DNA of 13,777 nt from Chloroflexota bacterium (lineage in GTDB: Bacteria; Chloroflexota; Limnocylindria; Limnocylindrales; Limnocylindraceae): the NCBI GenBank assembly GCA_016463555.1, contig JAEMRB010000015.1, positions 1-13,777 on the forward strand, given 5' to 3'. A model generated the notes under the pieces. It worked only from the letters and a program-made list of their open reading frames with translations, was not told the origin of the DNA and made no database searches. Shown here piece after piece: positions 1-6,927 of this stretch (its first letter is position 1; each line of letters starts with the position of its first letter). The position numbers and the translations under genes are program-made.

Positions 1-590
1 TAGCAGAGCACTCCGCCCGCCGACTCAATCTCTTGCAGTGCTGCGGCGGTGTCGCCGTCGCGCAGTTCGACGCCGGCGGTTGCGGCGACGGCTACCTCAA
101 CGGTGAACCCCGCGGTCAGCGCATCGAGTGCGGTTGCCTTGACGCACCAATCGGTCGCAAGGCCACAGACCGTGACGAGCGTCACACCAGAGCTGTGGAG
201 GAGCGCCGCAAGTTCGGTGGAGCGGACCTCACCGGTGATCGGATTACGCAGCGAGAAGGCGCTGTAGCCATCCTCGCCAGCGACCCCTTTGCGAATCACC
301 ACATCGCCGGGCCGTTGCGCCAAGACCGCCTCGGGGAGGAGTTCCGCCCCTGGGCTCCCCGCGACGCAGTGCACCGGCCAGGTGCCGCCCTGTGGGGAGA
401 AGTGCGGTGTGCTCTCAGGGTGCCAGTCCTGGCTCCACACGACGAGTTCGCCGTGGGCCCGGGCGCGCTCAACGAGGCGCAGCACGTGGGGGAGGGCGGC
501 GGGGGCACCGGCAACGAAGAGGCTCCCCGAGGGGTCGCCGAAGTCGACCTGCAGGTCGACGATCAGAAGGGCACGCTGCGGTTTTGCCAT
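1..590 (-). CDS. pncA: Nicotinamidase (isochorismatase-like hydrolase), 3' end at or just past window edge
   Basis: Hydrolyses nicotinamide to nicotinate plus ammonia in the cytoplasm, feeding NAD salvage. Reading back from the ATG at 590-588 gives 196 open codons and then the bases TA at the window edge, so the stop (TAA or TAG) may be the very next codon; family members are about 190-210 residues. Visible residues match the family: catalytic Asp12 in LLIVDLQVDF, Lys101 in IRKGV and Cys149 in GLATDWCV. The metal site is Asp55, His57 and His63 in DWHPESTPHFS plus His74 in WPVHCV. A GAGGA sequence lies about 7 nt before the ATG as a possible ribosome binding site. It is divergent from aceE across only 38 bp. 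The Asp-Lys-Cys triad with the full Asp/His metal site favours nicotinamidase over a generic isochorismatase; some homologues also act on pyrazinamide. Confidence 0.9.
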   Translation of the reverse strand, partial: MAKPQRALLIVDLQVDFGDPSGSLFVAGAPAALPHVLRLVERARAHGELVVWSQDWHPESTPHFSPQGGTWPVHCVAGSPGAELLPEAVLAQRPGDVVIRKGVAGEDGYSAFSLRNPITGEVRSTELAALLHSSGVTLVTVCGLATDWCVKATALDALTAGFTVEVAVAATAGVELRDGDTAAALQEIESAGGVLC

Positions 591-613
591 ACCCGCATCC
601 TCGCACGGGGCGC

Positions 614-631
614 TACCCTTGTGGAATCGTG
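614..631 (+). promoter_or_regulatory. Possible -10 element next to the aceE GTG start
   Basis: TACCCT at 614-619 fits the TAnnnT pattern of a -10 hexamer and lies 9 nt before the GTG at 629. Transcription starting about 7 nt downstream would leave a leader of only 2-3 nt. No convincing -35 is visible. The whole intergenic region, shared with pncA, is 38 bp (591-628), so any promoter for either gene must lie in it or in the neighbouring coding sequence. This is inference from pattern and spacing. Confidence 0.35.
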
Positions 632-3316
632 CAGACCTTCGACTTCCTTGAGCAGATCCCCGACGCCGACCCAACGGAGACGGCACGCCTGATCGGTGAG
701 ATCGAGCGCTCCATCGCTGCTCACGGCCCCGAGCGCGCCAAGCTCCTGTTGATGCGACTCCTCTCGCGAGCGCGCGACCTTGGCGTCGACCTCCCCACCC
801 TCGTCACCACTCCGTACATCAACACCATCAAGACGAGTGACGAGCCCGCCTTCCCTGGCGACGAGGCGATGGAGACGCGCATCCGCCACATCATTCGCTG
901 GAACGCCGCCGCCATGGTGCTGCGCGCAAACAAGACGCACGCCGGCATCGGCGGGCATCTCGCCACCTACGCCAGCGCCGCGAGCCTCTACGAGGTCGGT
1001 TTCAACCACTTCTTCCGCGGCAAGCAGGGCGGCGCGGGCGACCAGATCTTCTATCAGGGGCATGCCGCCCCCGGCATCTATTCGCGCGCCTATCTCGAGG
1101 GGCGCATCAGCGCACCGCAGCTCGACCGCTTCCGCCAAGAGACGGCCGGACACGGCGGCCTCCCCTCTTACCCGCATGCACGCCTCTTGCCGGACTTCTG
1201 GGAGTTCCCAACCGTCTCCATGGGCCTCGGCGGCATCGGTTCGATCTATCAGGCGCGCTACAACCGCTACCTCCACAACCGCAGCCTGACCGACACCTCA
1301 GGGAGCCGCGTCTGGGCCTTCCTGGGTGATGGCGAGATGGATGAGCCGGAGTCCGCTGGCGCGCTGACCCTTGCGGCACGCGAAGGGCTCGACAACCTGA
1401 CCTGGGTGGTGAACTGCAACCTGCAGCGACTCGACGGCCCGGTGCGCGGCAACGGCAAGATCATTCAGGAGCTCGAGGGGCTCTTCCGCGGCGCCGGCTG
1501 GAACGTGATCAAGGTGATCTGGAGTCGCGAGTGGGACGAGCTCTTGGCGAACGATGCGGGCGGACAGCTCGTACGCAAGATGGACTCGACCGTAGATGGC
1601 GAGTTCCAGAAGTACATCGTTGCGGGTGGCGCCTACATCCGCGAGCACTTCTTCGGCCCAGAGCCAGAGCTCGGCGCGCTGGTGAAGCACCTCTCTGATG
1701 ATGACCTCGTGCGCCTCCGCCGCGGCGGTCACGACTACCGCAAGATCCACGCCGCCTACGCCTCAGCCGTCGCGCATAAGGGCGCGCCGACGGTGATCCT
1801 GGCGAAGACGGTGAAGGGCTACTCACTCGGGCCTTCGGTTGAGGCGACGAACGTGACGCACCAGGCGAAGAAGCTCTCCGAGGCAGAACTCTTCGCCTTC
1901 CGCGATCGACTCGGACTGCCGATCCCTGACGAGAAGATCCCCGAGGCCCCGTACTACCACCCTGGCCCAAACAGCCCAGAGGTCAAGTACATCAATGAGC
2001 GCCGCGCCGCGCTCGGCGGTCCGCTCCCAACGCGTGTCGTACATCCGGTGACCTGGAGCGCGCCAGAGGCGGCGGCCGATGCCGAGTTCGCCGCAGGAAG
2101 CGCCGTGCCAGTGAGCACCACCATGGCGTTTGCCAAGCTGCTGCGAAACCTGTTGCGCGACCCGCACATTGGCCAGCAGATTGTGCCGATCGTTCCAGAC
2201 GAGGCGCGCACCTTCGGCATGGATCCGCTCTTCAAGCAGAGCGGTATCTACGCGCCGTTCGGTCAGCGCTATGAGCCGGTCGACTCCGAGTTGCTGTTGA
2301 GCTATCGCGAGTCGCAGAGCGGTCAACTCCTCGAAGAGGGGATCACCGAGGCTGGCTCCATGGCCTCGTTCCAGGCGGCCGCGACGGCTTATGCCACGCA
2401 TGGTGTGCCGACGATTCCGTTCTATGTCTTCTACTCCATGTTCGGCTTCCAGCGCGTGGGCGATCAGATCTGGCAGGTGGGCGATGCACGCGGCCGCGGC
2501 TTCTTGATTGGTGCCACCGCCGGTCGTACGACACTCGCCGGCGAGGGGCTGCAGCACGACGATGGCCACTCGCAGATGATCGCGCATCTGCATCCGCATG
2601 TCGCCGCCTACGATCCGTCGTTCGCCTATGAGATGGCGGCACTGATTCGCCGCGGCATGGATCGCATGCATGGCGGGCGTGAAGACATCCTCTACTACCT
2701 GACGATCTACAACGAGAACCAGGCGCAGCCGGCGCGACCTGAGGGGGCGCATGTCGATGAGGGGATTCATCGCGGCCTCTATCGCTTCGCCGAGGCTGAT
2801 GCCAGCGCGAGCGGACCAATCGTTCGCCTCTTCGGCTCGGGCGCGATCATGGGCGAGGTGCTCGCCGCGCGCGACCTGCTGCGTGAGCGGTTCGGCGTGC
2901 GTGCCGAGATCTGGTCCGCCACCTCGTATTCAGAGTTGCGCCGCGAATCGCTCGTTGTTGAGCGCTGGAATCGACGCCACCCGGAGAGTGCGCCGCGAAC
3001 CTCGTGGATGCAGGATCAGCTCGGCAGTGGCGGCGCGCCGATCGTTGCCGCTAGCGACTGGGTGACGGCGCTTCCTGACCTTCTCGCCCCATGGATCGAT
3101 GTGCCGTATCTGGTGCTCGGTACCGACGGCTTCGGTCTGAGCGATACCCGCGAGGCGCTCCGTGAGTTCTTCTCTGTCGACGCCAAGCACATCACGGCCG
3201 CCGCGATGGTGGCCCTGGCGCGTGGCGGCGAGCGCACGCCAGCCGAGGCGGCCGCGGCGATCAAGGAGCTCGGCATCGACCCTGATCGCCTTCCGGTCTT
3301 CGTTCTCGACCGCTAG
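629..3316 (+). CDS. aceE: Pyruvate dehydrogenase E1 component, homodimeric type
   Basis: ThDP-dependent E1 that decarboxylates pyruvate and acetylates the lipoyl groups of E2, feeding acetyl-CoA to the TCA cycle. The open frame extends upstream to 392, but homology to AceE begins at the GTG at 629 (VQTFDFLEQIP), giving 895 aa against 887 for E. coli AceE; the extra upstream part overlaps pncA and looks spurious. The ThDP/Mg motif GDGEMDEPES is at 233-242, with NCNLQRLDG from 262. His110 (GGHLATY), His146 (YQGHAAPG) and His411 (NVTHQAKK) sit where E. coli has His106, His142 and His407. Glu574 (EGITEAG) matches the ThDP-activating Glu. The C-terminal domain ends around LGTDGFGLSDTRE. E2 and E3 genes are not in this window. 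Near-colinear similarity over the whole length makes the call very secure. Confidence 0.97.
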   Translation: MQTFDFLEQIPDADPTETARLIGEIERSIAAHGPERAKLLLMRLLSRARDLGVDLPTLVTTPYINTIKTSDEPAFPGDEAMETRIRHIIRWNAAAMVLRANKTHAGIGGHLATYASAASLYEVGFNHFFRGKQGGAGDQIFYQGHAAPGIYSRAYLEGRISAPQLDRFRQETAGHGGLPSYPHARLLPDFWEFPTVSMGLGGIGSIYQARYNRYLHNRSLTDTSGSRVWAFLGDGEMDEPESAGALTLAAREGLDNLTWVVNCNLQRLDGPVRGNGKIIQELEGLFRGAGWNVIKVIWSREWDELLANDAGGQLVRKMDSTVDGEFQKYIVAGGAYIREHFFGPEPELGALVKHLSDDDLVRLRRGGHDYRKIHAAYASAVAHKGAPTVILAKTVKGYSLGPSVEATNVTHQAKKLSEAELFAFRDRLGLPIPDEKIPEAPYYHPGPNSPEVKYINERRAALGGPLPTRVVHPVTWSAPEAAADAEFAAGSAVPVSTTMAFAKLLRNLLRDPHIGQQIVPIVPDEARTFGMDPLFKQSGIYAPFGQRYEPVDSELLLSYRESQSGQLLEEGITEAGSMASFQAAATAYATHGVPTIPFYVFYSMFGFQRVGDQIWQVGDARGRGFLIGATAGRTTLAGEGLQHDDGHSQMIAHLHPHVAAYDPSFAYEMAALIRRGMDRMHGGREDILYYLTIYNENQAQPARPEGAHVDEGIHRGLYRFAEADASASGPIVRLFGSGAIMGEVLAARDLLRERFGVRAEIWSATSYSELRRESLVVERWNRRHPESAPRTSWMQDQLGSGGAPIVAASDWVTALPDLLAPWIDVPYLVLGTDGFGLSDTREALREFFSVDAKHITAAAMVALARGGERTPAEAAAAIKELGIDPDRLPVFVLDR

Positions 3317-3328
3317 GTAGCGATACAG

Positions 3329-3344
3329 GACAAGGTCACTTGTC
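3329..3344 (+). terminator. Small inverted repeat after aceE (weak terminator candidate)
   Basis: GACAAG-gtca-CTTGTC is a perfect 6-bp stem with a 4-nt loop, 12 nt after the aceE stop codon. No run of T follows, so it is not a classical intrinsic terminator. It could be a 3'-end stabilising hairpin, or a protein-binding dyad belonging to the promoter region downstream. Confidence 0.35.
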
Positions 3345-3390
3345 GTATTAGACAGGTGCGGTTGACCGCTTCAGTATTAGATGGCATCAT
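3345..3390 (+). promoter_or_regulatory. Promoter and operator-like cluster upstream of the FTR1 permease
   Basis: TTGACC (3362-3367) and CATCAT (3385-3390) are separated by exactly 17 bp, a good -35/-10 layout. A perfect dyad GCGGT-TG-ACCGC (3358-3369) overlaps the -35 box. The octamer GTATTAGA occurs twice, at 3345-3352 and 3374-3381, flanking that dyad; the second copy lies between -35 and -10. Repressor or activator binding is inferred from this arrangement. I see no match to a canonical Fur or IdeR box. A smaller direct repeat, CGCAGCA, occurs at 3404-3410 and 3417-3423 in the leader. Confidence 0.45.
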
Positions 3391-3443
3391 CTTCTTGAGC
3401 GTGCGCAGCAAGAGTTCGCAGCAGCTGTGAGAGGGGGATTCGC

Positions 3444-4301
3444 ATGGAGAGCATCTTCGCCTGGGGCCTTGGAGGGCTACTCACCGGACTTCGTGAAGGG
3501 GTCGAAGCGGCACTCATCGTTGGCATCATTGCGAGCTACCTCGTAAAGATCGGCCGCGCCGATCGACTCGGCAGCCTCTGGTTTGGCGTCATCACGGCCA
3601 TCCTCGCCTCCGCCGCAGTGGGCGCGATTGCATTCGTGGCCCTCGGGAGCCTGCAGGGGACCGCCGAGCAGATCATCGCTGGTACCACCTCGCTCCTTGC
3701 CGTGGTGATCCTCACCTACATGCTCTTCTGGATGCGCAAGCAGGCCGTCACCCTCGGCGCCGATCTTCGCAGTGGCGTTGATCGCGCAGTCGCCTCTACA
3801 TCGGTGTTGGGACTCAGCCTCCTCGCCTTTACCGCGGTCATTCGCGAGGGGTTTGAGACTTCGCTCTTCCTGCTCGGCCAGACGACTGCAGCGGCGGGGG
3901 AGGGACTCCCCGTCATCCTTGGTGCCGTAGTCGGCCTACTGATTGCCGCCGGCATCGGCGTGTTGATCTTCCGTGCCGGGTTGCGACTCAACTTGAGCTC
4001 CTTCTTCAACCTCACTGGCGCCGCCCTCGTGGTGATTGCCTCGGGCCTCCTCTCATACGGAGTCCATGAGTTCATTGAGGTTGGCTTGCTGCCAGGCCTA
4101 GTCACGCCGATCTACGACATCTCTGCCGTCTTGCCGCACAAAGAGGGGATCGGCCAGTTCTTGCGTGCCATCGTTGGCTACAGCTCAACTCCCGAGCTAA
4201 CAACGCTGCTCGCGCAAGGGGCATACCTCATCTTCGGCCTCTTCTTCTATGTGCGCCCGGTGCGACGAGCCGCTGCAGCCCGCGCCGCCACCGCAGCCTG
4301 A
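3444..4301 (+). CDS. FTR1/EfeU-family iron permease
   Basis: Predicted integral-membrane high-affinity iron permease. The 285 residues (E. coli EfeU is 276) carry about seven hydrophobic segments near 5-33, 44-66, 77-97, 119-145, 155-176, 188-206 and 255-270. The two diagnostic REGxE motifs are present: REGVE at 17-21 and REGFE at 134-138. The acidic and arginine residues in these motifs are the family's proposed iron-coordinating sites. A strong ribosome binding site (AGAGGGGGA) lies 5 nt before the ATG. In characterised systems the permease works with an oxidase or with EfeO/EfeB; neither partner is adjacent here, so the ferrous-iron role rests on family membership. The C terminus is Ala/Arg-rich and presumably cytoplasmic. 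An 8-bp GC hairpin separates it from the ABC genes that follow on the same strand. Confidence 0.88.
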   Translation: MESIFAWGLGGLLTGLREGVEAALIVGIIASYLVKIGRADRLGSLWFGVITAILASAAVGAIAFVALGSLQGTAEQIIAGTTSLLAVVILTYMLFWMRKQAVTLGADLRSGVDRAVASTSVLGLSLLAFTAVIREGFETSLFLLGQTTAAAGEGLPVILGAVVGLLIAAGIGVLIFRAGLRLNLSSFFNLTGAALVVIASGLLSYGVHEFIEVGLLPGLVTPIYDISAVLPHKEGIGQFLRAIVGYSSTPELTTLLAQGAYLIFGLFFYVRPVRRAAAARAATAA

Positions 4302-4303
4302 CC

Positions 4304-4326
4304 GGCGCGCGCAGGCTTCGCGCGCC
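4304..4326 (+). terminator. GC-rich hairpin between the FTR1 gene and the ABC operon
   Basis: GGCGCGCG-caggctt-CGCGCGCC is a perfect 8-bp all-GC stem with a 7-nt loop, starting 2 nt after the FTR1 stop codon. There is no T run, so termination is uncertain. It ends 11 nt before the ATG of the ATPase gene, where no Shine-Dalgarno sequence is visible, so it might instead limit translation or protect the upstream mRNA end. Confidence 0.5.
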
Positions 4327-4337
4327 ATGATGTGCTG

Positions 4338-5087
4338 ATGCCGATACTTCAAGTTGAGGGGCTCTCGCACTCGTACGGCGAGCGCCACGTGCTCCGCAGC
4401 CTCTCGTTGGCGATTGCCGCGGGTGAATCGGTGGCGCTCTTAGGAGCCAATGGATCAGGGAAGTCAACGCTCTTGCGCCTCGTGGCCGGACTCCTCACGC
4501 CTACGGCTGGGCGCGTCGTACTTGTTGGCAGCGCGGCTGCCGCCGGTCGACCAGAGGTCGGCATCGTCTTTCAAGAGTCACGACTCCTTCCATGGCGCAC
4601 GGTGCTGCGCAATGTGACGCTCCCACTGGAGCTGTCTGGCGAGTCGCTCCCGAGCGCGCGAACTATCGCTGAGACGGCGCTGAAGCGCGTTGGGGCTGGC
4701 GGGCTGCTCGACCGCAGCCCTGCTGAGATTTCGGGCGGCGAACGTGGGCGCGTGGCGCTGGCGCGTGCACTGGTGCGACAGCCGTCGCTCCTGTTGCTTG
4801 ACGAACCGTTCGCCGCGCTCGATGCCATCACGCGCGCCCGCCTTGACGACGAGCTCCCCGAGCTGGTTGCAGGGGCGGCGACGCTGCTCGTGACGCACGA
4901 CGTCGCAGAGGCGCTGCTCGTTGCCGACCGCGTGCTGATGCTCGGCGCTGACGGCGCCATTCACCTTGAGGTTCCGGGTCTGCGCAGCCTGCCTGCAGCT
5001 GAGCGCCGCGCCGCGCTCCTCTCACCTGACGGCGCCGCGCGGCAGACGCGCCTCTACGCCGCACTCGACTCGGTGTCACATGCGTAG
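4338..5087 (+). CDS. ABC transporter ATPase (nitrate/sulfonate/taurine-type importer)
   Basis: Cytoplasmic nucleotide-binding subunit that powers the importer made with the next two genes. Numbering from the ATG at 4338 (249 aa): Walker A GANGSGKST 36-44, Q-loop Gln79 in VFQES, signature ISGGERGRVALARAL from 131, Walker B LLLLDEPFAALD from 151, and switch His187 in VTHDVAEA. The RLLPW stretch after the Q-loop is typical of the SsuB/TauB/NrtD group. A GTG two codons upstream (4332) is an alternative start; neither has an obvious Shine-Dalgarno sequence. A three-codon reading frame, ATG ATG TGC TGA, ends in a TGATG overlap with the chosen ATG. The final codons overlap the permease start by 8 nt, so the two are probably translated together. 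Substrate cannot be read from this subunit. Confidence 0.92.
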   Translation: MPILQVEGLSHSYGERHVLRSLSLAIAAGESVALLGANGSGKSTLLRLVAGLLTPTAGRVVLVGSAAAAGRPEVGIVFQESRLLPWRTVLRNVTLPLELSGESLPSARTIAETALKRVGAGGLLDRSPAEISGGERGRVALARALVRQPSLLLLDEPFAALDAITRARLDDELPELVAGAATLLVTHDVAEALLVADRVLMLGADGAIHLEVPGLRSLPAAERRAALLSPDGAARQTRLYAALDSVSHA

Positions 5088-5832
5088 GCTGAGTCAGCTC
5101 ACTCCCGTCGCCGTGGCCGCCCTGCTCCTTGCGGCGTGGGAGTTTGGCGTACGCGCCGCCGCGGTTCCGCAATTCATTCTCCCTGCGCCATCTGTGATCG
5201 CGGTGCGATTCGCCGAGGCGTGGGCTGACGGCACCATGCTCCGCCATCTCGTGCCCACGGTGACCGAGGTGACCGTTGGTGGCCTGCTCGGCGGGGCGCT
5301 CGGCCTACTGATCGGCGTCACTCTTGGACTTTCAGGCTCGGCCCGTCGGGTGGTCAGCCCCTACCTAGTTGCGGCGCAGTCAACGCCGATCCTCGCCCTC
5401 GGACCGGTGCTCGTGCTCTGGCTCGGGCCAGGGCTCACGGCAAAGGTCGCCGTCTGCGCACTGATCACCCTCTTCCCTGTTGCGATCTCAACCCTGGTCG
5501 CCGTGCGCGATGTCGATGCCGGAACCCTTGAGCTGATGCGCTCACTCGGTGCAACGCGCTGGCAGAGCCTTCGCTATGCACGCCTTCCTGCGGCGCGTAG
5601 CGGCATCCTTGCTGGGGCACGCGTTGCCGCAACCCTGGCCGTGGTCGGGGCGATCGTTGGCGAATGGCTCGGTGGTACCGCAGGCCTCGGCGTGTTGCTC
5701 AACCTTGCCCGCGGTTCACTCTTCGACACACCACTCCTCTTTGCCGATCTGTTACAAATCGCAATCGTTGGCGTGAGTGCGTATGGACTCGTACTTTTTG
5801 CTGAGCGGGTATTATCAAAAAAGATCGCCTGA
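5080..5832 (+). CDS. ABC transporter permease (nitrate/sulfonate/thiamine-precursor superfamily)
   Basis: Transmembrane subunit of the importer; two copies presumably form the channel in the cytoplasmic membrane. The ATG at 5080 overlaps the end of the ATPase gene by 8 nt and gives 250 aa, usual for SsuC/TauC-like permeases. A longer upstream frame starting at 4966 lies inside the ATPase gene and lacks family similarity. About six hydrophobic segments are seen near 8-25, 64-84, 96-117, 122-142, 173-196 and 226-244. The cytoplasmic EAA coupling loop is visible around 151-170 (ELMRSLGATRWQSLRYARLP), with the Gly at its usual place. FILPAPS near residue 32 is the typical conserved N-terminal motif of this group. 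The AT-rich last codons appear to contain a promoter for the next gene. Confidence 0.92.
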   Translation: MRRLSQLTPVAVAALLLAAWEFGVRAAAVPQFILPAPSVIAVRFAEAWADGTMLRHLVPTVTEVTVGGLLGGALGLLIGVTLGLSGSARRVVSPYLVAAQSTPILALGPVLVLWLGPGLTAKVAVCALITLFPVAISTLVAVRDVDAGTLELMRSLGATRWQSLRYARLPAARSGILAGARVAATLAVVGAIVGEWLGGTAGLGVLLNLARGSLFDTPLLFADLLQIAIVGVSAYGLVLFAERVLSKKIA

Positions 5833-5862
5833 TGCGATCGCAAATGTAGGGGGGGGTTAGTA
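5810..5862 (+). promoter_or_regulatory. Internal promoter, leader hairpin and poly-G ribosome binding site before the binding-protein gene
   Basis: TATTAT (5810-5815) matches the -10 consensus at five of six positions and is followed by A6 (5817-5822), a sharp AT-rich spot in GC-rich DNA. No clear -35 is seen. GATCGC-ctgat-GCGATC (5823-5839) forms a 6-bp hairpin that would sit at the 5' end of a transcript from this promoter. A run of eight G (5849-5856) ends 6 nt before the ATG and supplies the Shine-Dalgarno sequence. Independent transcription would let the binding protein be made in excess over the permease, as is common in ABC operons. Confidence 0.45.
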
Positions 5863-6891
5863 ATGAAGCGGATTTTGGTTGCACTACTCGGTTCTCTGGC
5901 ACTCGTTGCGGCTGGCTGCACGTCGACTGCATCGCCGACACCATCAGCATCACCTTCCGCTTCGGCGGCGGCAGTGAAGCTAACGGTTGGCCTCGGCTAC
6001 ATCCCCGGAGTGCAGTTCGCCCCCTTCTATTTGGCGCAGCAGAGCGGCGCATACGCCGCCGCGGGCCTCGATGTGACACTGCAGAATCAGATCGATCCTG
6101 ACCTGATCAGCCTTGTAGGGAGTGGCGGACTTGATCTGGCCCTCGCCGACGGCACCAGCATGATCCCCGCCGTCTCACAGGGAATTCCCGTTCGCTATCT
6201 CGCAACGATCTACGGTGTTCTACCGAACGTTGTGATCGCACGAACCGATGCGGGCATCATGAGCCCAGCCGACTTGGCGGGGAAGCGGGTTGGCACGCCA
6301 GGCCAATACGGTTCGGGCTACCTGACGCTGCTCGGCATCCTCGACCAGGCATCGCTCAGCATTGGTGATGTATCGCTCGAGCTCTACCCAGATTTTGGGC
6401 AGACGCAGGCGCTGATTAGCGGTGCCGCCGATGCAACAACCGGATACGCCAACAACGACCTTGTGCAGGCACAGGCGGCAGGCATTGAGGTTGAGGTCTT
6501 CTACGCATCCGCTGCGGCGCCATTCGCAGGGCCTGGAATCATCTCCTCGCCAGCGACGATTGAGAGCAAGCGTGATGCGATTCGAGCCTTTATTGCCGCA
6601 ACGCTTGAGGCGATGCGACAGATTGCGGCGGACCCAGAGCTCGGCGTTGATGCTGCAGCGGAGGTTGTCCCTGAGGTTGCAGCGACCCCTGAGGCCCGCG
6701 CCAAATCGCTCGCCGTCATGCAGGCAACGGTCGGCGTCTGGGCTGGCCCACTACAAGAGAGCGCCGGCTACGGGGCAATTAGCGTTGAGGGCTGGGAGAC
6801 ATCAATCAGCTTCATGCGCTCAATCCCTGGGCAGACGGTGCTCGACGGACTGAGGGCGAGCGATATCGTCGACGAGTCGCTACTCCCGTAA
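5863..6891 (+). CDS. ABC transporter substrate-binding lipoprotein (NMT1/THI5-like)
   Basis: Extracytoplasmic solute receptor for the importer, 342 aa. The N terminus is a lipoprotein signal: MKR, a hydrophobic stretch, then AAGC with Cys19 as the lipidated residue. A Thr/Ser/Pro/Ala linker covers 20-38. The NMT1/SsuA-like fold starts at about 39 with LTVGLGYIPGVQFAPFYLAQ, followed by GLDVTL, the segment around SGGLDLALADGT (about 88-98) and VSQGIPVRYLATIY. This opening is typical of the group that binds nitrate, sulfonates, pyrimidine thiamine precursors or riboflavin. The GYIPxVQFAPFY signature looks to me closer to the RibY/ThiY side than to nitrate or sulfonate binders, but I cannot fix the ligand. 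No FMN or TPP riboswitch motif is seen upstream of the operon. The ATG is set by the poly-G ribosome binding site. Confidence 0.88.
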   Translation: MKRILVALLGSLALVAAGCTSTASPTPSASPSASAAAVKLTVGLGYIPGVQFAPFYLAQQSGAYAAAGLDVTLQNQIDPDLISLVGSGGLDLALADGTSMIPAVSQGIPVRYLATIYGVLPNVVIARTDAGIMSPADLAGKRVGTPGQYGSGYLTLLGILDQASLSIGDVSLELYPDFGQTQALISGAADATTGYANNDLVQAQAAGIEVEVFYASAAAPFAGPGIISSPATIESKRDAIRAFIAATLEAMRQIAADPELGVDAAAEVVPEVAATPEARAKSLAVMQATVGVWAGPLQESAGYGAISVEGWETSISFMRSIPGQTVLDGLRASDIVDESLLP

Positions 6892-6927
6892 CCTGACCGC
6901 CCCTAGACGAGCGGCCACGGGAGTGGC
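6879..6927. terminator. Hairpin spanning the convergent ends of the binding-protein and SCO1664-like genes
   Basis: GCTACTCCCGT (6879-6889) pairs with ACGGGAGTGGC (6917-6927): 11 pairs with one G-T wobble, and a further CCGC/GCGG pairing inside the loop. The plus-strand stop TAA (6889-6891) and minus-strand stop TAG (6905-6903) both lie within it. The two genes are only 11 bp apart, so this is the likely bidirectional 3'-end structure, though no T run follows on either strand. Confidence 0.5.

Noticed and set aside
392..628. Open frame extending aceE upstream by 79 codons
   Set aside because: It overlaps the opposite-strand pncA gene, is Arg/Gly-rich low-complexity sequence, and AceE homology begins at the GTG at 629.
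33..692. 219-codon plus-strand frame over the pncA region
   Set aside because: Antisense shadow of pncA, whose catalytic and metal-site residues are all present on the other strand.
1823..2770. 315-codon minus-strand frame inside aceE
   Set aside because: Lies antisense to clearly conserved AceE sequence and shows no recognisable domain; typical of GC-rich DNA with few stops.
3317..3443. Canonical Fur or IdeR box upstream of the iron permease
   Set aside because: No 19-bp AT-rich Fur-like dyad or IdeR-like TTAGG/CCTAA pair was found; the dyads present are of different sequence.
4302..4337. FMN or TPP riboswitch upstream of the ABC operon
   Set aside because: The gap is only 36 nt and holds a GC hairpin; none of the conserved riboswitch core sequences is visible here or upstream of the FTR1 gene.
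5833..5842. TGCGATCGCA palindrome as a repeated genomic element of the HIP1 type
   Set aside because: I noted only this copy here, where it is part of a local hairpin; one copy does not support a repeat family.
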